64,000 nt of DNA from an uncultured Victivallis sp. Lineage in GTDB: Bacteria; Verrucomicrobiota; Lentisphaeria; Victivallales; Victivallaceae. Made by a program: the position numbers and the translations under genes. Where the stretch lies: positions 1 through 64,000 of the forward strand of contig CALXOA010000090.1 in assembly GCA_944389895.1 (NCBI GenBank), given 5' to 3'. This document shows positions 46,113 through 54,932 of the stretch, one piece after another. Below the pieces are notes generated by a model. It was given only the letters and a program-made list of their open reading frames with translations, was not told the origin of the DNA and did not search any database. The first letter of the stretch is position 1. Every line of letters begins with the position of its first letter.

Positions 46113-47486
46113 TCAGCTCCCCAGCCGCTCCCAGATCACCCGGACCCGCCAGGCCCGTTCCTCGGCAAGCTCCGGAGTCCGAGATTCGGAAATCAATCGC
46201 AACAAGGCATCGGTCGACGCCAGCCGCAGACTCAGAAAGCCATCCGGCCAGTCGAACCGGATGCCGTCAGTCTCATCCACCATCGCCTCCTCATCAAATT
46301 CACGCTTCAACAACCGCAGTTGCTGGTAGGCATGTGGAGAATTGCAGGGTATCGTCAACTTGACCACATGGTAACGCGGCAGCTCCCGTACCTGTTCGCT
46401 GACCGGCTTGCCGCGCACGGCGACCGATTCAAGCAGCAGACCGGCCATCAGAAAACCATCGAAACCAAGCAGAGAACCCGTCGTGAACGATCCACACCCC
46501 TCCCCGCATGCCACCGCGCCGAGCGAACGCATCGCATCGACCACGCTCGCCTGGCCGACCCGGCATTTCTCAATTCTGCAGCCGTGCCTTGCCGCGATGT
46601 CGTCGAGTGTTCTGGTGCTGCAGACGTTGGTTACAATCCGCGATCCGGCCGGGACCCGGCTCAACAGATAGTCGGCCACCAGGGGATAGGTCAACTCTTC
46701 GGACAACGGCTCGCCGCTGTCGGTCACCACCCCCATCCGCGACAGATCGCGGTTGAACACCAGTCCGGCCGCGGCGCCGAGCGGAGCGATGATCGACCGG
46801 ATCGGTGACTCGCTGCGCGGACGCGGCTCCGGATCACGCGGAATCACCCCCGATGGCGTATCGTTGACCGCGATCAGGGAGATGCCGAGCAACTCGGCGA
46901 AACGCTTCGAATAAGCCGCTCCGGCACCATTGCAGAAATCCCCGACCAGCCGCAGCTTCGCAGCGGAAATCGCAGCGATGTCAAGTTCTCCGGCCAGAAA
47001 CTCCCAGTAGAGTTCAAGCTCCTCTTCCGAGAGCGGACGCACATCGGGAATCGCACGAGGTGGCGCATAGCGGAACCCCCGCCCGTGGTAGAGGTCAAAA
47101 AGATCGCGCTGCCGCAGCGCCTCAAAATACGAGCCGTCGGCGGTCAGCGGAATCAGGGCGTTCCAGCCCGCCGCCTGGTGACCGCCGGTGATCAGGATGC
47201 CTCCGCCGAACCCGAGCCGGGGAATCAGGCAGTGCATCATTCCGGCAGTCAGAATCCCACCGTCGACCACCTCGCAACCGCCGCCGGAGAGCGCAGAAAT
47301 CACTGCAGCCTTGAGCATCTCCGAAGAAGTTCGCGGATCGACCCCGACCAGGATCGGCGCCTCAAATCCGAGTGTGGCGTAGGCGGCCGCGAAATCACTT
47401 GCGACACCGGGGGTCAATCCCGCCCCCACAACGCCACGCATCCCGGCCGCCCCGAGGCTGAGTTGCCGTGTATTGAACTCCTGCAT
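46113..47486 (-). CDS. Alpha-D-phosphohexomutase family protein with degraded active site
   Basis: The overall fold follows phosphoglucomutase/phosphoglucosamine mutase: GAAGMRGVVGAGLTP, ILVGVDPRTSSEML and LTYPLVADYLL. Yet all key loops differ. The catalytic TASHNP is ITGGHQAAGWNAL (about 100-111), so the phosphoserine is Gly. The metal loop DxDxDR is NRDLSR (245-250). The sugar loop is GEGCGSF (328-334). It is full-length with no frameshift, so it is probably a maintained pseudoenzyme or one with changed chemistry. ATG 47486 was chosen over GTG 47489. Confidence 0.85.
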   Translation of the reverse strand: MQEFNTRQLSLGAAGMRGVVGAGLTPGVASDFAAAYATLGFEAPILVGVDPRTSSEMLKAAVISALSGGGCEVVDGGILTAGMMHCLIPRLGFGGGILITGGHQAAGWNALIPLTADGSYFEALRQRDLFDLYHGRGFRYAPPRAIPDVRPLSEEELELYWEFLAGELDIAAISAAKLRLVGDFCNGAGAAYSKRFAELLGISLIAVNDTPSGVIPRDPEPRPRSESPIRSIIAPLGAAAGLVFNRDLSRMGVVTDSGEPLSEELTYPLVADYLLSRVPAGSRIVTNVCSTRTLDDIAARHGCRIEKCRVGQASVVDAMRSLGAVACGEGCGSFTTGSLLGFDGFLMAGLLLESVAVRGKPVSEQVRELPRYHVVKLTIPCNSPHAYQQLRLLKREFDEEAMVDETDGIRFDWPDGFLSLRLASTDALLRLISESRTPELAEERAWRVRVIWERLGS

Positions 47487-47518
47487 CACCCTTTTCCCCT
47501 CTATTGTAAATCAACCTC

Positions 47519-47746
47519 TCAGACGAGGGCACAGTAAAGCCCGACCAGAAAGAACGCCGCAGCCCCGAGACAGAAGAAGAACCGGCACAGTCCGGTCCGG
47601 GTCTCCGGCCGCAGACTGCCCGGAGCGGTGTTCCGTCCCGCGAGCCGGTTGAAGCTGCGGGTATGGAGATAACGCTTCAGGTTGCGCTGCGTCAACTGCC
47701 GCCGCTTCAACGCGGCGGCGAGATCGGATTTCGGCCGGGGGGGCAT
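47519..47746 (-). CDS. Small basic protein with C-terminal membrane helix
   Basis: The 75-residue product has a very basic N-terminal half (LKRRQLTQRNLKRYLHTRSF) and a single C-terminal hydrophobic stretch (FFFCLGAAAFFLVGLYCALV), giving a tail-anchored topology. It lies 5 bases after the M42 peptidase gene on the same strand, so it is probably cotranscribed. No family is recognised. Confidence 0.55.
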   Translation of the reverse strand: MPPRPKSDLAAALKRRQLTQRNLKRYLHTRSFNRLAGRNTAPGSLRPETRTGLCRFFFCLGAAAFFLVGLYCALV

Positions 47747-47751
47747 GGCGT

Positions 47752-48825
47752 TCAGTCGATCCCGGGAATGAAGCTCTCATTCCCTTTGAATCCGGCAATC
47801 GACTCAACCAGAATCCCGATCGCCGCTTCGACGTCGCGCAAATCACAGATTTCGACCGGAGAATGCATGTAGCGATTCGGCACGCTCAGAAGCGCCGTGG
47901 CAATTCCCGCCCGGGTCATCTGCATCTGTGCCGCGTCAGTTCCGCCGGAAGCACGATGGGCAGCCCCCTCCTGATAGGGGATGTTGTGTTCCCGGGCGAC
48001 CTTGCGGATGTAACGCCCGAGCACCGCATTGTTGTCGCAGCTGCGATTCAGTTCCGGTCCGCCGCCGAGCCGGATGTCGCCGAGAAGTTTCTTCGGAATG
48101 TCCGGCAGATCGGTCGCAAAGCCGACGTCGATTGCGAATCCGACCTGGGGATCGACCCCGAATGTACTGGTGTGCGCCCCGCGCAGCCCGACCTCCTCCT
48201 GAACGGTGCCGACGCCGTAAACCGCGACATTGAGTTTGCGCTCGGAGAGCTGCCGGACGGTTTCGGCGACGATGAAGGCGCCCACCTTGTCATCCATCCC
48301 TTTGGACATGAACCGATGATCGTTGAAGAGCCGGAAATTGGACTTCACTGCGACCGGGTCGCCGATCGCAACGAGTTTCTCGGCCTCGGCCTTGTTTTCA
48401 GCACCGATGTCGATCCACATGTCGGAAAGTTCCGGCGGCACATCACGCTCGGCAGGCTTCAGCAGATGAATCGGCTTCTTGCCGATGACGCCGGGAATGC
48501 GCCCTTTTTCCGTCAGAATCTCCACCTCTGTGGAGGGGACATTGAGCTTGTCGATTCCGCCGTTCGGCCGGAAGTAGAGCAACCCCTCGTCGGAAATGTA
48601 GACGATCTGAAAACCGATTTCATCGTAATGACCGGCAAGCATCACCCGCATCGGCGCACCGGGGTTGAGCACCGCGATCGTGTTGCCGAGCACATCGGTT
48701 CTGACCTCGTCGCAGCACGGCTTGAGATAGTTGCGGAACACTGCGGCGGCCTCCTCCTCAAATCCCGAGGGACTTGATGCGGTCATGAACTCGCGCAGAA
48801 ATTTCAAACTTTTTTCGGACAACAT
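47752..48825 (-). CDS. M42-family metalloaminopeptidase
   Basis: The 357-residue protein has the M42 metal ligands in order: LAGHYDEIGF (His, Asp), SKGMDDKVGAFI (Asp), GTVQEEVGLRGA (catalytic Glu and ligand Glu), FAIDVGFATD (Asp) and NRYMHSPVEICD (His). The ASSPSGFEEE start is also typical. M42 enzymes form large tetrahedral cytosolic aminopeptidases of the TET/FrvX group; the older annotation as endoglucanase is misleading. A small membrane protein follows. Confidence 0.92.
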   Translation of the reverse strand: MLSEKSLKFLREFMTASSPSGFEEEAAAVFRNYLKPCCDEVRTDVLGNTIAVLNPGAPMRVMLAGHYDEIGFQIVYISDEGLLYFRPNGGIDKLNVPSTEVEILTEKGRIPGVIGKKPIHLLKPAERDVPPELSDMWIDIGAENKAEAEKLVAIGDPVAVKSNFRLFNDHRFMSKGMDDKVGAFIVAETVRQLSERKLNVAVYGVGTVQEEVGLRGAHTSTFGVDPQVGFAIDVGFATDLPDIPKKLLGDIRLGGGPELNRSCDNNAVLGRYIRKVAREHNIPYQEGAAHRASGGTDAAQMQMTRAGIATALLSVPNRYMHSPVEICDLRDVEAAIGILVESIAGFKGNESFIPGID

Positions 48826-49088
48826 GATGACACCTCTGAAACTAGTGTTGTATATATTTCGACACGTGCATAAGCACCATATCTTTTAAGATAATCCGGC
48901 GAATCGTTTTTTTCCATGTAAAACCGGAGGAAAATATTCTCTTTTTCCACAGGATGGAAACAATTGCGACGGCAGTTTTCTCCGATGAGACAATCCGGAG
49001 GCTGCGGAAGCAGAACCACCGTCCCGCCGACAAAGCTCTCTCCTCCCGGTTGCAAACTCCAAAAATCAATTTTTTTTCACTGCACCTC

Positions 49089-49117
49089 TTGACATCATGT
49101 TTGTTTTCAGGTATAAT
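49089..49117 (+). promoter_or_regulatory. Consensus sigma-70 promoter of the LacI-GH2-GH78 cassette
   Basis: TTGACA (49089-49094), a 17-base spacer and TATAAT (49112-49117) form a perfect consensus promoter. The following bases TTAAAACAGCA are identical to those at the GH127 promoter (8917-8926). Such a strong promoter usually needs tight repression. The rest of 48826-49088 between the divergent genes contains no gene that I can support. Confidence 0.85.
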
Positions 49118-49126
49118 TAAAACAGC

Positions 49127-49144
49127 ATATGAATCGTGTCATAT
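49127..49144. promoter_or_regulatory. Candidate LacI operator
   Basis: ATATGA (49127-49132) and TCATAT (49139-49144) are perfect inverted arms with a 6-base spacer, placed just after the predicted transcription start and before the regulator ATG. The size and place fit repression by the LacI protein encoded next. Confidence 0.5.
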
Positions 49145-49156
49145 AGAGTAAAAACC

Positions 49157-50161
49157 ATGCCTGCGACAAAACCATTCGGCCGGGTGACGGCAAAAGATGT
49201 GGCGGAACGAGCCGGAGTATCGCGTTCGCTGGTCTCCATGTATCTGGGCGGCAACAAGAATGCCTGGTTATCGGAAAGCACGAAACGGCGGATCGACGAA
49301 GTGGTCAAAACGCTCGGTTATCAGCCGAACACGCTGGCCCGGGCACTTCGGAGCGGCCGGACCAACACCATCGGGTTGCTGATGGGGGGAATCTCGGATC
49401 CTTTCGGCGGCCTCCTTGCCGAAGCGATTATGGATGAGGTGGAAAAACACGGTTACCGGCTCTTCATTGCGGTCACCCGTTTCGACCGGAAACGGGAACG
49501 GGAGGCGCTGCTCAATATGTTCAACCATCAGATCGACGGGATCATTTATATGCTTTCCGCCGACTTTGATGAGGATTTTTTCCGGAAGCTCGATCACTCT
49601 TCCTGTCCGGTTCTGCTGACGGAGAATCATCCGGAAATCGATCTGGACAGTGTCTGTTTCGATCTGCGGCCGGGATTGCGCGGCGCCATCCATCACCTCG
49701 AAAAGCTCGGTTGCCGCAGCATTCTTCTGCAGACCGGCTGTTATGACCGGATGGAGGAGCAGTGGAAAAGTCTCTCCGGTGAGTTCAGTTGCAACGTGGA
49801 AACCTTTCACTGGAATCCGGCGACCCACACGCAGGAGGAGTTCATCCGGAAAGTTCTGGATACCCGTCCGGACGGAATCGTCTCACAGGGAATGCAGCTG
49901 GAGAAAACCGCCTTCAGTTCTTCCGATTATCACCCCAGACTCATCGAATTCAGCATGTTGCCGCAGCCCCGGACGACAGTTGACGGCGTAATCAATCTAC
50001 CCTTTCATGCCCGTGTGGAAAAAATCGTCGAAGTTCTGGTCGCCCAGATCGAAAAACCATCTGCTCAGAAAATGAAAATTGCGATTCCAAGCGAGTTCCT
50101 TACGCCGGATGAAATACAGAAATTACAGAAGCAACCCAGAAGAAAAACAGTTTCCGCATGA
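49157..50161 (+). CDS. LacI-family transcriptional regulator
   Basis: The LacI headpiece [20 protein letters not shown], with [13 protein letters not shown] and the hinge [20 protein letters not shown], lies in residues about 8-65. A sugar-binding domain follows ([20 protein letters not shown], then [10 protein letters not shown] and [10 protein letters not shown]). Its first gene position in the GH2-GH78 cassette makes it the likely sugar-responsive repressor. ATG 49157 is preferred over GTG 49136, which lies inside the operator dyad. Its TGA overlaps an ATG at 50158, but the pseudopilin more likely starts at 50188. Confidence 0.9.
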   Translation: MPATKPFGRVTAKDVAERAGVSRSLVSMYLGGNKNAWLSESTKRRIDEVVKTLGYQPNTLARALRSGRTNTIGLLMGGISDPFGGLLAEAIMDEVEKHGYRLFIAVTRFDRKREREALLNMFNHQIDGIIYMLSADFDEDFFRKLDHSSCPVLLTENHPEIDLDSVCFDLRPGLRGAIHHLEKLGCRSILLQTGCYDRMEEQWKSLSGEFSCNVETFHWNPATHTQEEFIRKVLDTRPDGIVSQGMQLEKTAFSSSDYHPRLIEFSMLPQPRTTVDGVINLPFHARVEKIVEVLVAQIEKPSAQKMKIAIPSEFLTPDEIQKLQKQPRRKTVSA

Positions 50162-50187
50162 TCAACCAGCCAAGGAGAACAGTGCGC

Positions 50188-50889
50188 ATGAAAAAGTCGT
50201 CTTCCGGATTTTTTACATTGATTGAACTTCTTGTTGTTATTGCGATCATCGCTATTCTCGCGGCAATGTTGCTTCCGGCTCTCACCATGGCACGGGAGAA
50301 GGCGAAATCCACGAACTGCATGTCGAATCAGAAACAACTCGTCTTCGCCTGCCTCCAGTATACCCAGGAATACGGTTGCATGGTCCGGAACGGTATGCCG
50401 GCCGGGTTTGCCAACCAGCCGTACGCGGCACGACTCGGGGCGACCGGGCTGCTGCCGTGGCAGGAAAATCCTGAAAACTGCTGGTATCCGACCGGGGTGT
50501 ACCGCTGCCCCTCCGGAGCGAAGAAATGGAGCGGCATGTATGGGCTGATGATGGCCGACATGCGCGCCGACAAACCCGACGACACCGGGTACTATTACGG
50601 GGGTGAATATGCAAAACAACTCTACAATCCCTCCAAGAAAATTCTGCTCGGGGACAGCGCAAACAGCTACTGGAAATTCGGCGCCCCCTACTGGCGGCTG
50701 ACGTCAAATCCGGATGACGGCTCCTTCGAAGGATTTCTGGTGATCCACTCCGGATTTTTCAATGTTGCGTTCTGCGACGGACACGTCGGCAGAATCCGTG
50801 GTGTCAACGTGAACACGGCATTTGTCATCGATACCGGATCTTTTGCACCGGCAAGCCGGAGCGTACCCAGTACAATTTACAACCCCTAG
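50188..50889 (+). CDS. Prepilin-type pseudopilin of the GH2-GH78 cassette
   Basis: [20 protein letters not shown] is a prepilin leader cleaved before F with Glu at +5. It is followed by [27 protein letters not shown] and the C-terminal [13 protein letters not shown] (H-X9-DG). AAGGAG lies about 10 bases before ATG 50188. It sits between the LacI gene and the secreted GH2 enzyme, the same order as regulator, pseudopilin and secreted protein at 3185-1. Confidence 0.9.
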   Translation: MKKSSSGFFTLIELLVVIAIIAILAAMLLPALTMAREKAKSTNCMSNQKQLVFACLQYTQEYGCMVRNGMPAGFANQPYAARLGATGLLPWQENPENCWYPTGVYRCPSGAKKWSGMYGLMMADMRADKPDDTGYYYGGEYAKQLYNPSKKILLGDSANSYWKFGAPYWRLTSNPDDGSFEGFLVIHSGFFNVAFCDGHVGRIRGVNVNTAFVIDTGSFAPASRSVPSTIYNP

Positions 50890-50902
50890 GATCGTGTTCA
50901 TC

Positions 50903-53900
50903 ATGAAGTTGCTGAAACTCATTCTCGCTGCTGCGGCACTGCCGCTGGCTGCAGCCGAAACCACGAAAGAAGGCTGGATCGCCGACTGGCTGGTCGGCGG
51001 ACCGTTTCCAAGCTATCAGGTCGAGGATCGCGGAACCGGATTCGATACCGACTTCCTCAACGGCGAAGAATCATTCCGCCCCTTCCCCGGCTTGAAACAG
51101 GAAGTGCAGTTTCTGGCCGACCGGGGAAAGCTGATCGCCGGAATCGGTTCGACCAACGAATGGGGTTTTTCTGAGAGCCGAACCATTCCGGTGGTCTGGA
51201 AGCCGATGCACTTCGAGCGGCCGGAGAGGATCGAACTGAACGGTTTCTTCTCTCCGATTGATGACCACTTCGTCTATTACGCCGCCTGCTGGATCGAATC
51301 GCCGGAAACACAGCAGGTCAGGTTTCGCCTCGGCAGCGACGACGACCACAAACTTTACGTCAACGGCAAACTGATCGGCTCCTCCGCCACCTCTCAGGAC
51401 ATCATGCCGGACAACTTCATCTATTCCGGGGAGTTGAAGCGGGGCCTCAACTCCCTTCTGCTGAAAGTGGTGGATCGTACCGGGGGAACCGGTTACTGCG
51501 TTGCGCTCTCGGATGGCCGGGACAGGCCTCTCGCCGGTCTCCGCATTCACACCGATGATCCGCGCCGTGCGACCGGGGCGGATGTCTGGGAGAACGGATT
51601 CGGCGCCCGCTTCGAATTTTCCTCCCCGGAACTTTTTTCCGACACCGCGCCTCTCCTGAAACTTCATTTCTTCCCACCCGTCGCCGGCGATTACGAACTC
51701 CGGCTCGGAAACGCGGAAACCCGCATCACGGACCGGGGAGTATGGGAGCTCTCGCCCGCATTGAAAACCGGAGAAAATCCGCTTCGGCTGGAAGTACGCG
51801 AAAAAGGACGGATCGTCGCGGTGCTGGAACATTCCGTCACGGTATATTCGCGGGAAACGCTGGAACAGGAAAACGCCGCATTGAGCAGGGAGCTGGAGGA
51901 GCTGCGCGCCACCCGGAAAAAACTCGACGGAGAGTTCCGTGAGAGTGCCCGGAGGCTCGCCGAACTCAAAAAACGTCTTGCGGAAAGTCGCAGCGCACTT
52001 GAAGCACGTTACACCGCGGAACACGCGACGGCAGCCGCGCAGGGAAGCGCCTCCATTTCGGAAGAACTGCCGGGCAGCGACACCCGCTCCCGACTCTGCC
52101 TCAACGGGGAATGGCGGATCGGTTCCTCCCGTGATCATATTGACGGAACTGTGCGGCTGCCGGCTCCGATGCACGACCGCTTCTTCCGCAGCTGGTATTA
52201 CCCGTTGAAAAACCGAACCGGAGACCCGGGCGGCGAAGTGATTCCCCTTCCCGGCTGGGAGGAGTTCCACTTCGACGAACGAATGTGTGATGGCGACGTC
52301 TGGTTCGCGCGGGAGTTCGAGGTGGACGATCCCTCGGGGAACGCCTTTTTCGTCTCGGAAAACATCTACGGGAAAATCACCCTTTACCTGAACGGCATGG
52401 AGTGCGGTACCTACGCCGGCCGGATCGGCATCGTCGAGATTCCGCTTCAGAACGTCAGGCGGGGGATCAATCGTCTCGAAATCCATTTCACATCTCCTGG
52501 CAGGGCCTTCGGTTATTTCGTCAACGGAAAATACGGACTTCAGGGGGATCTGTACGTGGACTTCCAGGCGCCGGTCCGGGTGTCGGACGTCTGGGTGAAG
52601 CCATCCTGGCGGAAGGCCGCTCTGAAGACGCAGAGTACCATCGAGAACCGGAGTGACAAGCCGGTGAAGTTCCGCCTTCGCCAATATGCGGTCAGGGATG
52701 GGCGAATCCGTTTCCGGCTGCCGGAACGGACCGGCACTCTCGCTCCCGGCAAAACGGCAACGCTTGACAATCGCGGCCGCTGGGCTGATCCGGCGCTGTG
52801 GTCGCCGGAACATCCGGAACTTTACGAACTGGTTTCCGATCTGGAGGTGGAGGGCAGGCTCGTCGACCGCAGACGGGACCGGTTCGGATTCCGGGAGTTC
52901 TGGATTCACGCGACCGACTTCTATCTCAACGGGAAACGCATCATCCTGCAGGGCGATGTCGGCCATGCGGACTGGAACAACGCAAAATTGTGTGATGTCG
53001 CCTGGCCGCTCTATCGGGGAGACGGCATCAACACGCTGCGCATCCACGACTCCAGCTACTGGAGTGCGGAATTTTTCCGAAAATGCGATGAGCTCGGGAT
53101 GCTGGCATATGCCCAGATGTATCCGGTTCTTCACCGCGGCCGGCCGAATCCGGAGAAGTTCACCACCATCGAAGAGTGGCTCAAGGATCCACTGCACCAG
53201 TTCAACCTCGACGCCTACCGTGCCTGGCATCGTATGATCCGCAACTCACCCTCGGTGGTGATCTATTCGACCGACAATGAGATCCTCACTCAGGCCTGGG
53301 ACCGTCTCGATCAGCTGGAGTACAATCTGCGGAACGACAGGCTCGGTGCAATGTACGGGCGTTTCGTCAAATCGCTCGACCCCGACATTGTCATCACCCG
53401 CGACGGTGACATCGGCACCTGGAATCACAAGGGACGCTGGTTCGAAGATCCCCCCTGCGATACGGCGAACTACCACTACCCGGATTACAATCCGGAGCTC
53501 TGGGTGAAGAACTGGCAGAGCACCTATGAGTTTCGCCCGGTGATCTTCGGGGAGAGCCTCTACTGCTCCTACGGCGCCAATGACTGGACGGGAGCGCTGC
53601 CCTCCGTGGTTGCCCGGAAAGCCGAAACGGTACGGCGGATCGCCTCGCTTTACCGGGAGCAGGAAATACCGGCCCAGATCTACATGGGACTCGGACTCGA
53701 CGGATTCATCCAGCTCAATCCGGACGGTTCCGGTTCGCCGTGGGGGATTCCGGGTGAAACGCCGCAGGCACTGGCCGCCCGCGAACAACAGGCGTCGCCA
53801 CGCACCTACCCATGGCGGCCGGTCGAGTGGCCGGCACTCTCCGGCCGGGGACAGCGGCCGCAGGCGGTCTCCATCGCGCTCTCCAGCTACGGAGACCGGG

Positions 53901-54247
53901 CCATCAACTGGTTCGATCCGAGTTGTCCCTCCCATGTTCGCAACGCAGTCAACGACGCCTACCGTGATACGCTGCTGCCCCAGCCGCCGCTGGCGACGGC
54001 ACAGGACGCCGAGTGTGTGATCCTCGTCCGTCCCGGAGAGACGGTCTGGAGCATCTCCCCGGAGGGGGAACGCTACGGAGTCATCGCCGATGCGGCGGGG
54101 AAAGCCCACTTTCAGTTTGACCGTCCGGGCCCCCGCCGGTTCCTTGCGTCCGGCAGAGAACAGACCTTTGAAGTTCCTTCGCGCGCCCCCTACGCCGCCA
54201 TCCCCGGTTTCAACCGGATCACAACATTTCACCTGACAGGAGAATGA
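50903..54247 (+). CDS. Large secreted GH2-family glycoside hydrolase with internal coiled coil
   Basis: The product has about 1,114 residues. The order is: signal peptide (MKLLKLILAAAALPLAAA); beta-sandwich with PA14-like DDDHKLYVNGKLIGSS (about 30-310); coiled coil (about 317-380, heptad-rich, with ELEELRATRKKLDGEFRESA); GH2 sugar-binding jelly roll (about 430-560); Ig-like linker; and TIM barrel (about 670-1000) with acid/base Glu793 in YSTDNE and nucleophile Glu884 in VIFGES. The substrate cannot be read off; beta-galactosidase, glucuronidase or mannosidase activity are all possible in GH2. The coiled coil in a GH2 enzyme is unusual and may bind the coiled-coil protein encoded next. The stop overlaps an ATG of the next gene. 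Confidence 0.88.
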   Translation: MKLLKLILAAAALPLAAAETTKEGWIADWLVGGPFPSYQVEDRGTGFDTDFLNGEESFRPFPGLKQEVQFLADRGKLIAGIGSTNEWGFSESRTIPVVWKPMHFERPERIELNGFFSPIDDHFVYYAACWIESPETQQVRFRLGSDDDHKLYVNGKLIGSSATSQDIMPDNFIYSGELKRGLNSLLLKVVDRTGGTGYCVALSDGRDRPLAGLRIHTDDPRRATGADVWENGFGARFEFSSPELFSDTAPLLKLHFFPPVAGDYELRLGNAETRITDRGVWELSPALKTGENPLRLEVREKGRIVAVLEHSVTVYSRETLEQENAALSRELEELRATRKKLDGEFRESARRLAELKKRLAESRSALEARYTAEHATAAAQGSASISEELPGSDTRSRLCLNGEWRIGSSRDHIDGTVRLPAPMHDRFFRSWYYPLKNRTGDPGGEVIPLPGWEEFHFDERMCDGDVWFAREFEVDDPSGNAFFVSENIYGKITLYLNGMECGTYAGRIGIVEIPLQNVRRGINRLEIHFTSPGRAFGYFVNGKYGLQGDLYVDFQAPVRVSDVWVKPSWRKAALKTQSTIENRSDKPVKFRLRQYAVRDGRIRFRLPERTGTLAPGKTATLDNRGRWADPALWSPEHPELYELVSDLEVEGRLVDRRRDRFGFREFWIHATDFYLNGKRIILQGDVGHADWNNAKLCDVAWPLYRGDGINTLRIHDSSYWSAEFFRKCDELGMLAYAQMYPVLHRGRPNPEKFTTIEEWLKDPLHQFNLDAYRAWHRMIRNSPSVVIYSTDNEILTQAWDRLDQLEYNLRNDRLGAMYGRFVKSLDPDIVITRDGDIGTWNHKGRWFEDPPCDTANYHYPDYNPELWVKNWQSTYEFRPVIFGESLYCSYGANDWTGALPSVVARKAETVRRIASLYREQEIPAQIYMGLGLDGFIQLNPDGSGSPWGIPGETPQALAAREQQASPRTYPWRPVEWPALSGRGQRPQAVSIALSSYGDRAINWFDPSCPSHVRNAVNDAYRDTLLPQPPLATAQDAECVILVRPGETVWSISPEGERYGVIADAAGKAHFQFDRPGPRRFLASGREQTFEVPSRAPYAAIPGFNRITTFHLTGE

Positions 54248-54249
54248 AC

Positions 54250-54930
54250 ATGAAAAAAACGCTTCTCACCCTGACCGCCGCCGCGACGCTCCTGATACCG
54301 GGCTTCGCCGACAATGCGCTCACCCGGAACCGTGAACTTAAATCCGAACTGGCACGGGAACGCAAAGCTCTGGAAGCCGCCCGGGAAAAGAACCGCGCCG
54401 AACGCAACAGCATCATCACGCTCGAACAGACCATCGCCCGTGTGGAAGGGACCACCCCCGCGCCGGCGACCGTCCCCGCGGCCCGGCTCCTCTTCGCAAA
54501 CTCCTTTCAGGAGAACTTCAACGGCTTCGGGAAGAATCCCGCAGAATGCGACGCCGCGATCGTCGAAATCGGAGGAGCCAAGGCGTTGCGCCTTGTTTCC
54601 CCCGACGGGAAAATGGCCTGCATTCAGCGGGGGTTCGCGGTTCCGGAGGGGGCCACGATCCAACTCACCGTAAAGATGAAGGCGGAAAATGTCGTGCGCC
54701 TGAAGCCCCTCGCTCACACCGGAACCAAATTCATGCTGATGGTCACCAGGGACGGGAAGACGATCTGGCCGGAAGTGATGCCGCAGCAGGGATCGTTTGA
54801 CTGGACAGAACAGCGTTTCCGGCAGGAGATTCCCTTCGGCGTCAAGAACGTAGTGCTGGTGCTCGGGCTTCAGGGAGCAACCGGAACCGTTTACTTCAAG
54901 GATCTGAAAGTCGAAGTCCTGGAGAAATAA
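54250..54930 (+). CDS. Secreted coiled-coil protein with GH5-type jelly-roll module
   Basis: After a signal peptide (KKTLLTLTAAATLLIPGFA) residues about 20-65 form a charged coiled coil (NRELKSELARERKALEAARE). A beta-sandwich follows (about 85-226) with TGTKFMLMVTRDGKTIWPEV, FDWTEQRFRQEIPFG and TGTVYFKDLKVEV. The same module is fused to both GH5 enzymes at 11649 and 14149, so it is likely carbohydrate-binding or structural. GGAG lies 7 bases before ATG 54250; the earlier ATG 54244 overlaps the GH2 stop. It has no catalytic domain. Confidence 0.8.
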   Translation: MKKTLLTLTAAATLLIPGFADNALTRNRELKSELARERKALEAAREKNRAERNSIITLEQTIARVEGTTPAPATVPAARLLFANSFQENFNGFGKNPAECDAAIVEIGGAKALRLVSPDGKMACIQRGFAVPEGATIQLTVKMKAENVVRLKPLAHTGTKFMLMVTRDGKTIWPEVMPQQGSFDWTEQRFRQEIPFGVKNVVLVLGLQGATGTVYFKDLKVEVLEK

Positions 54931-54932
54931 AA

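Noticed and set aside
51071..53230. A 719-codon minus-strand open frame
   Set aside because: It is antisense to the GH2 gene, which has a full set of domain motifs.
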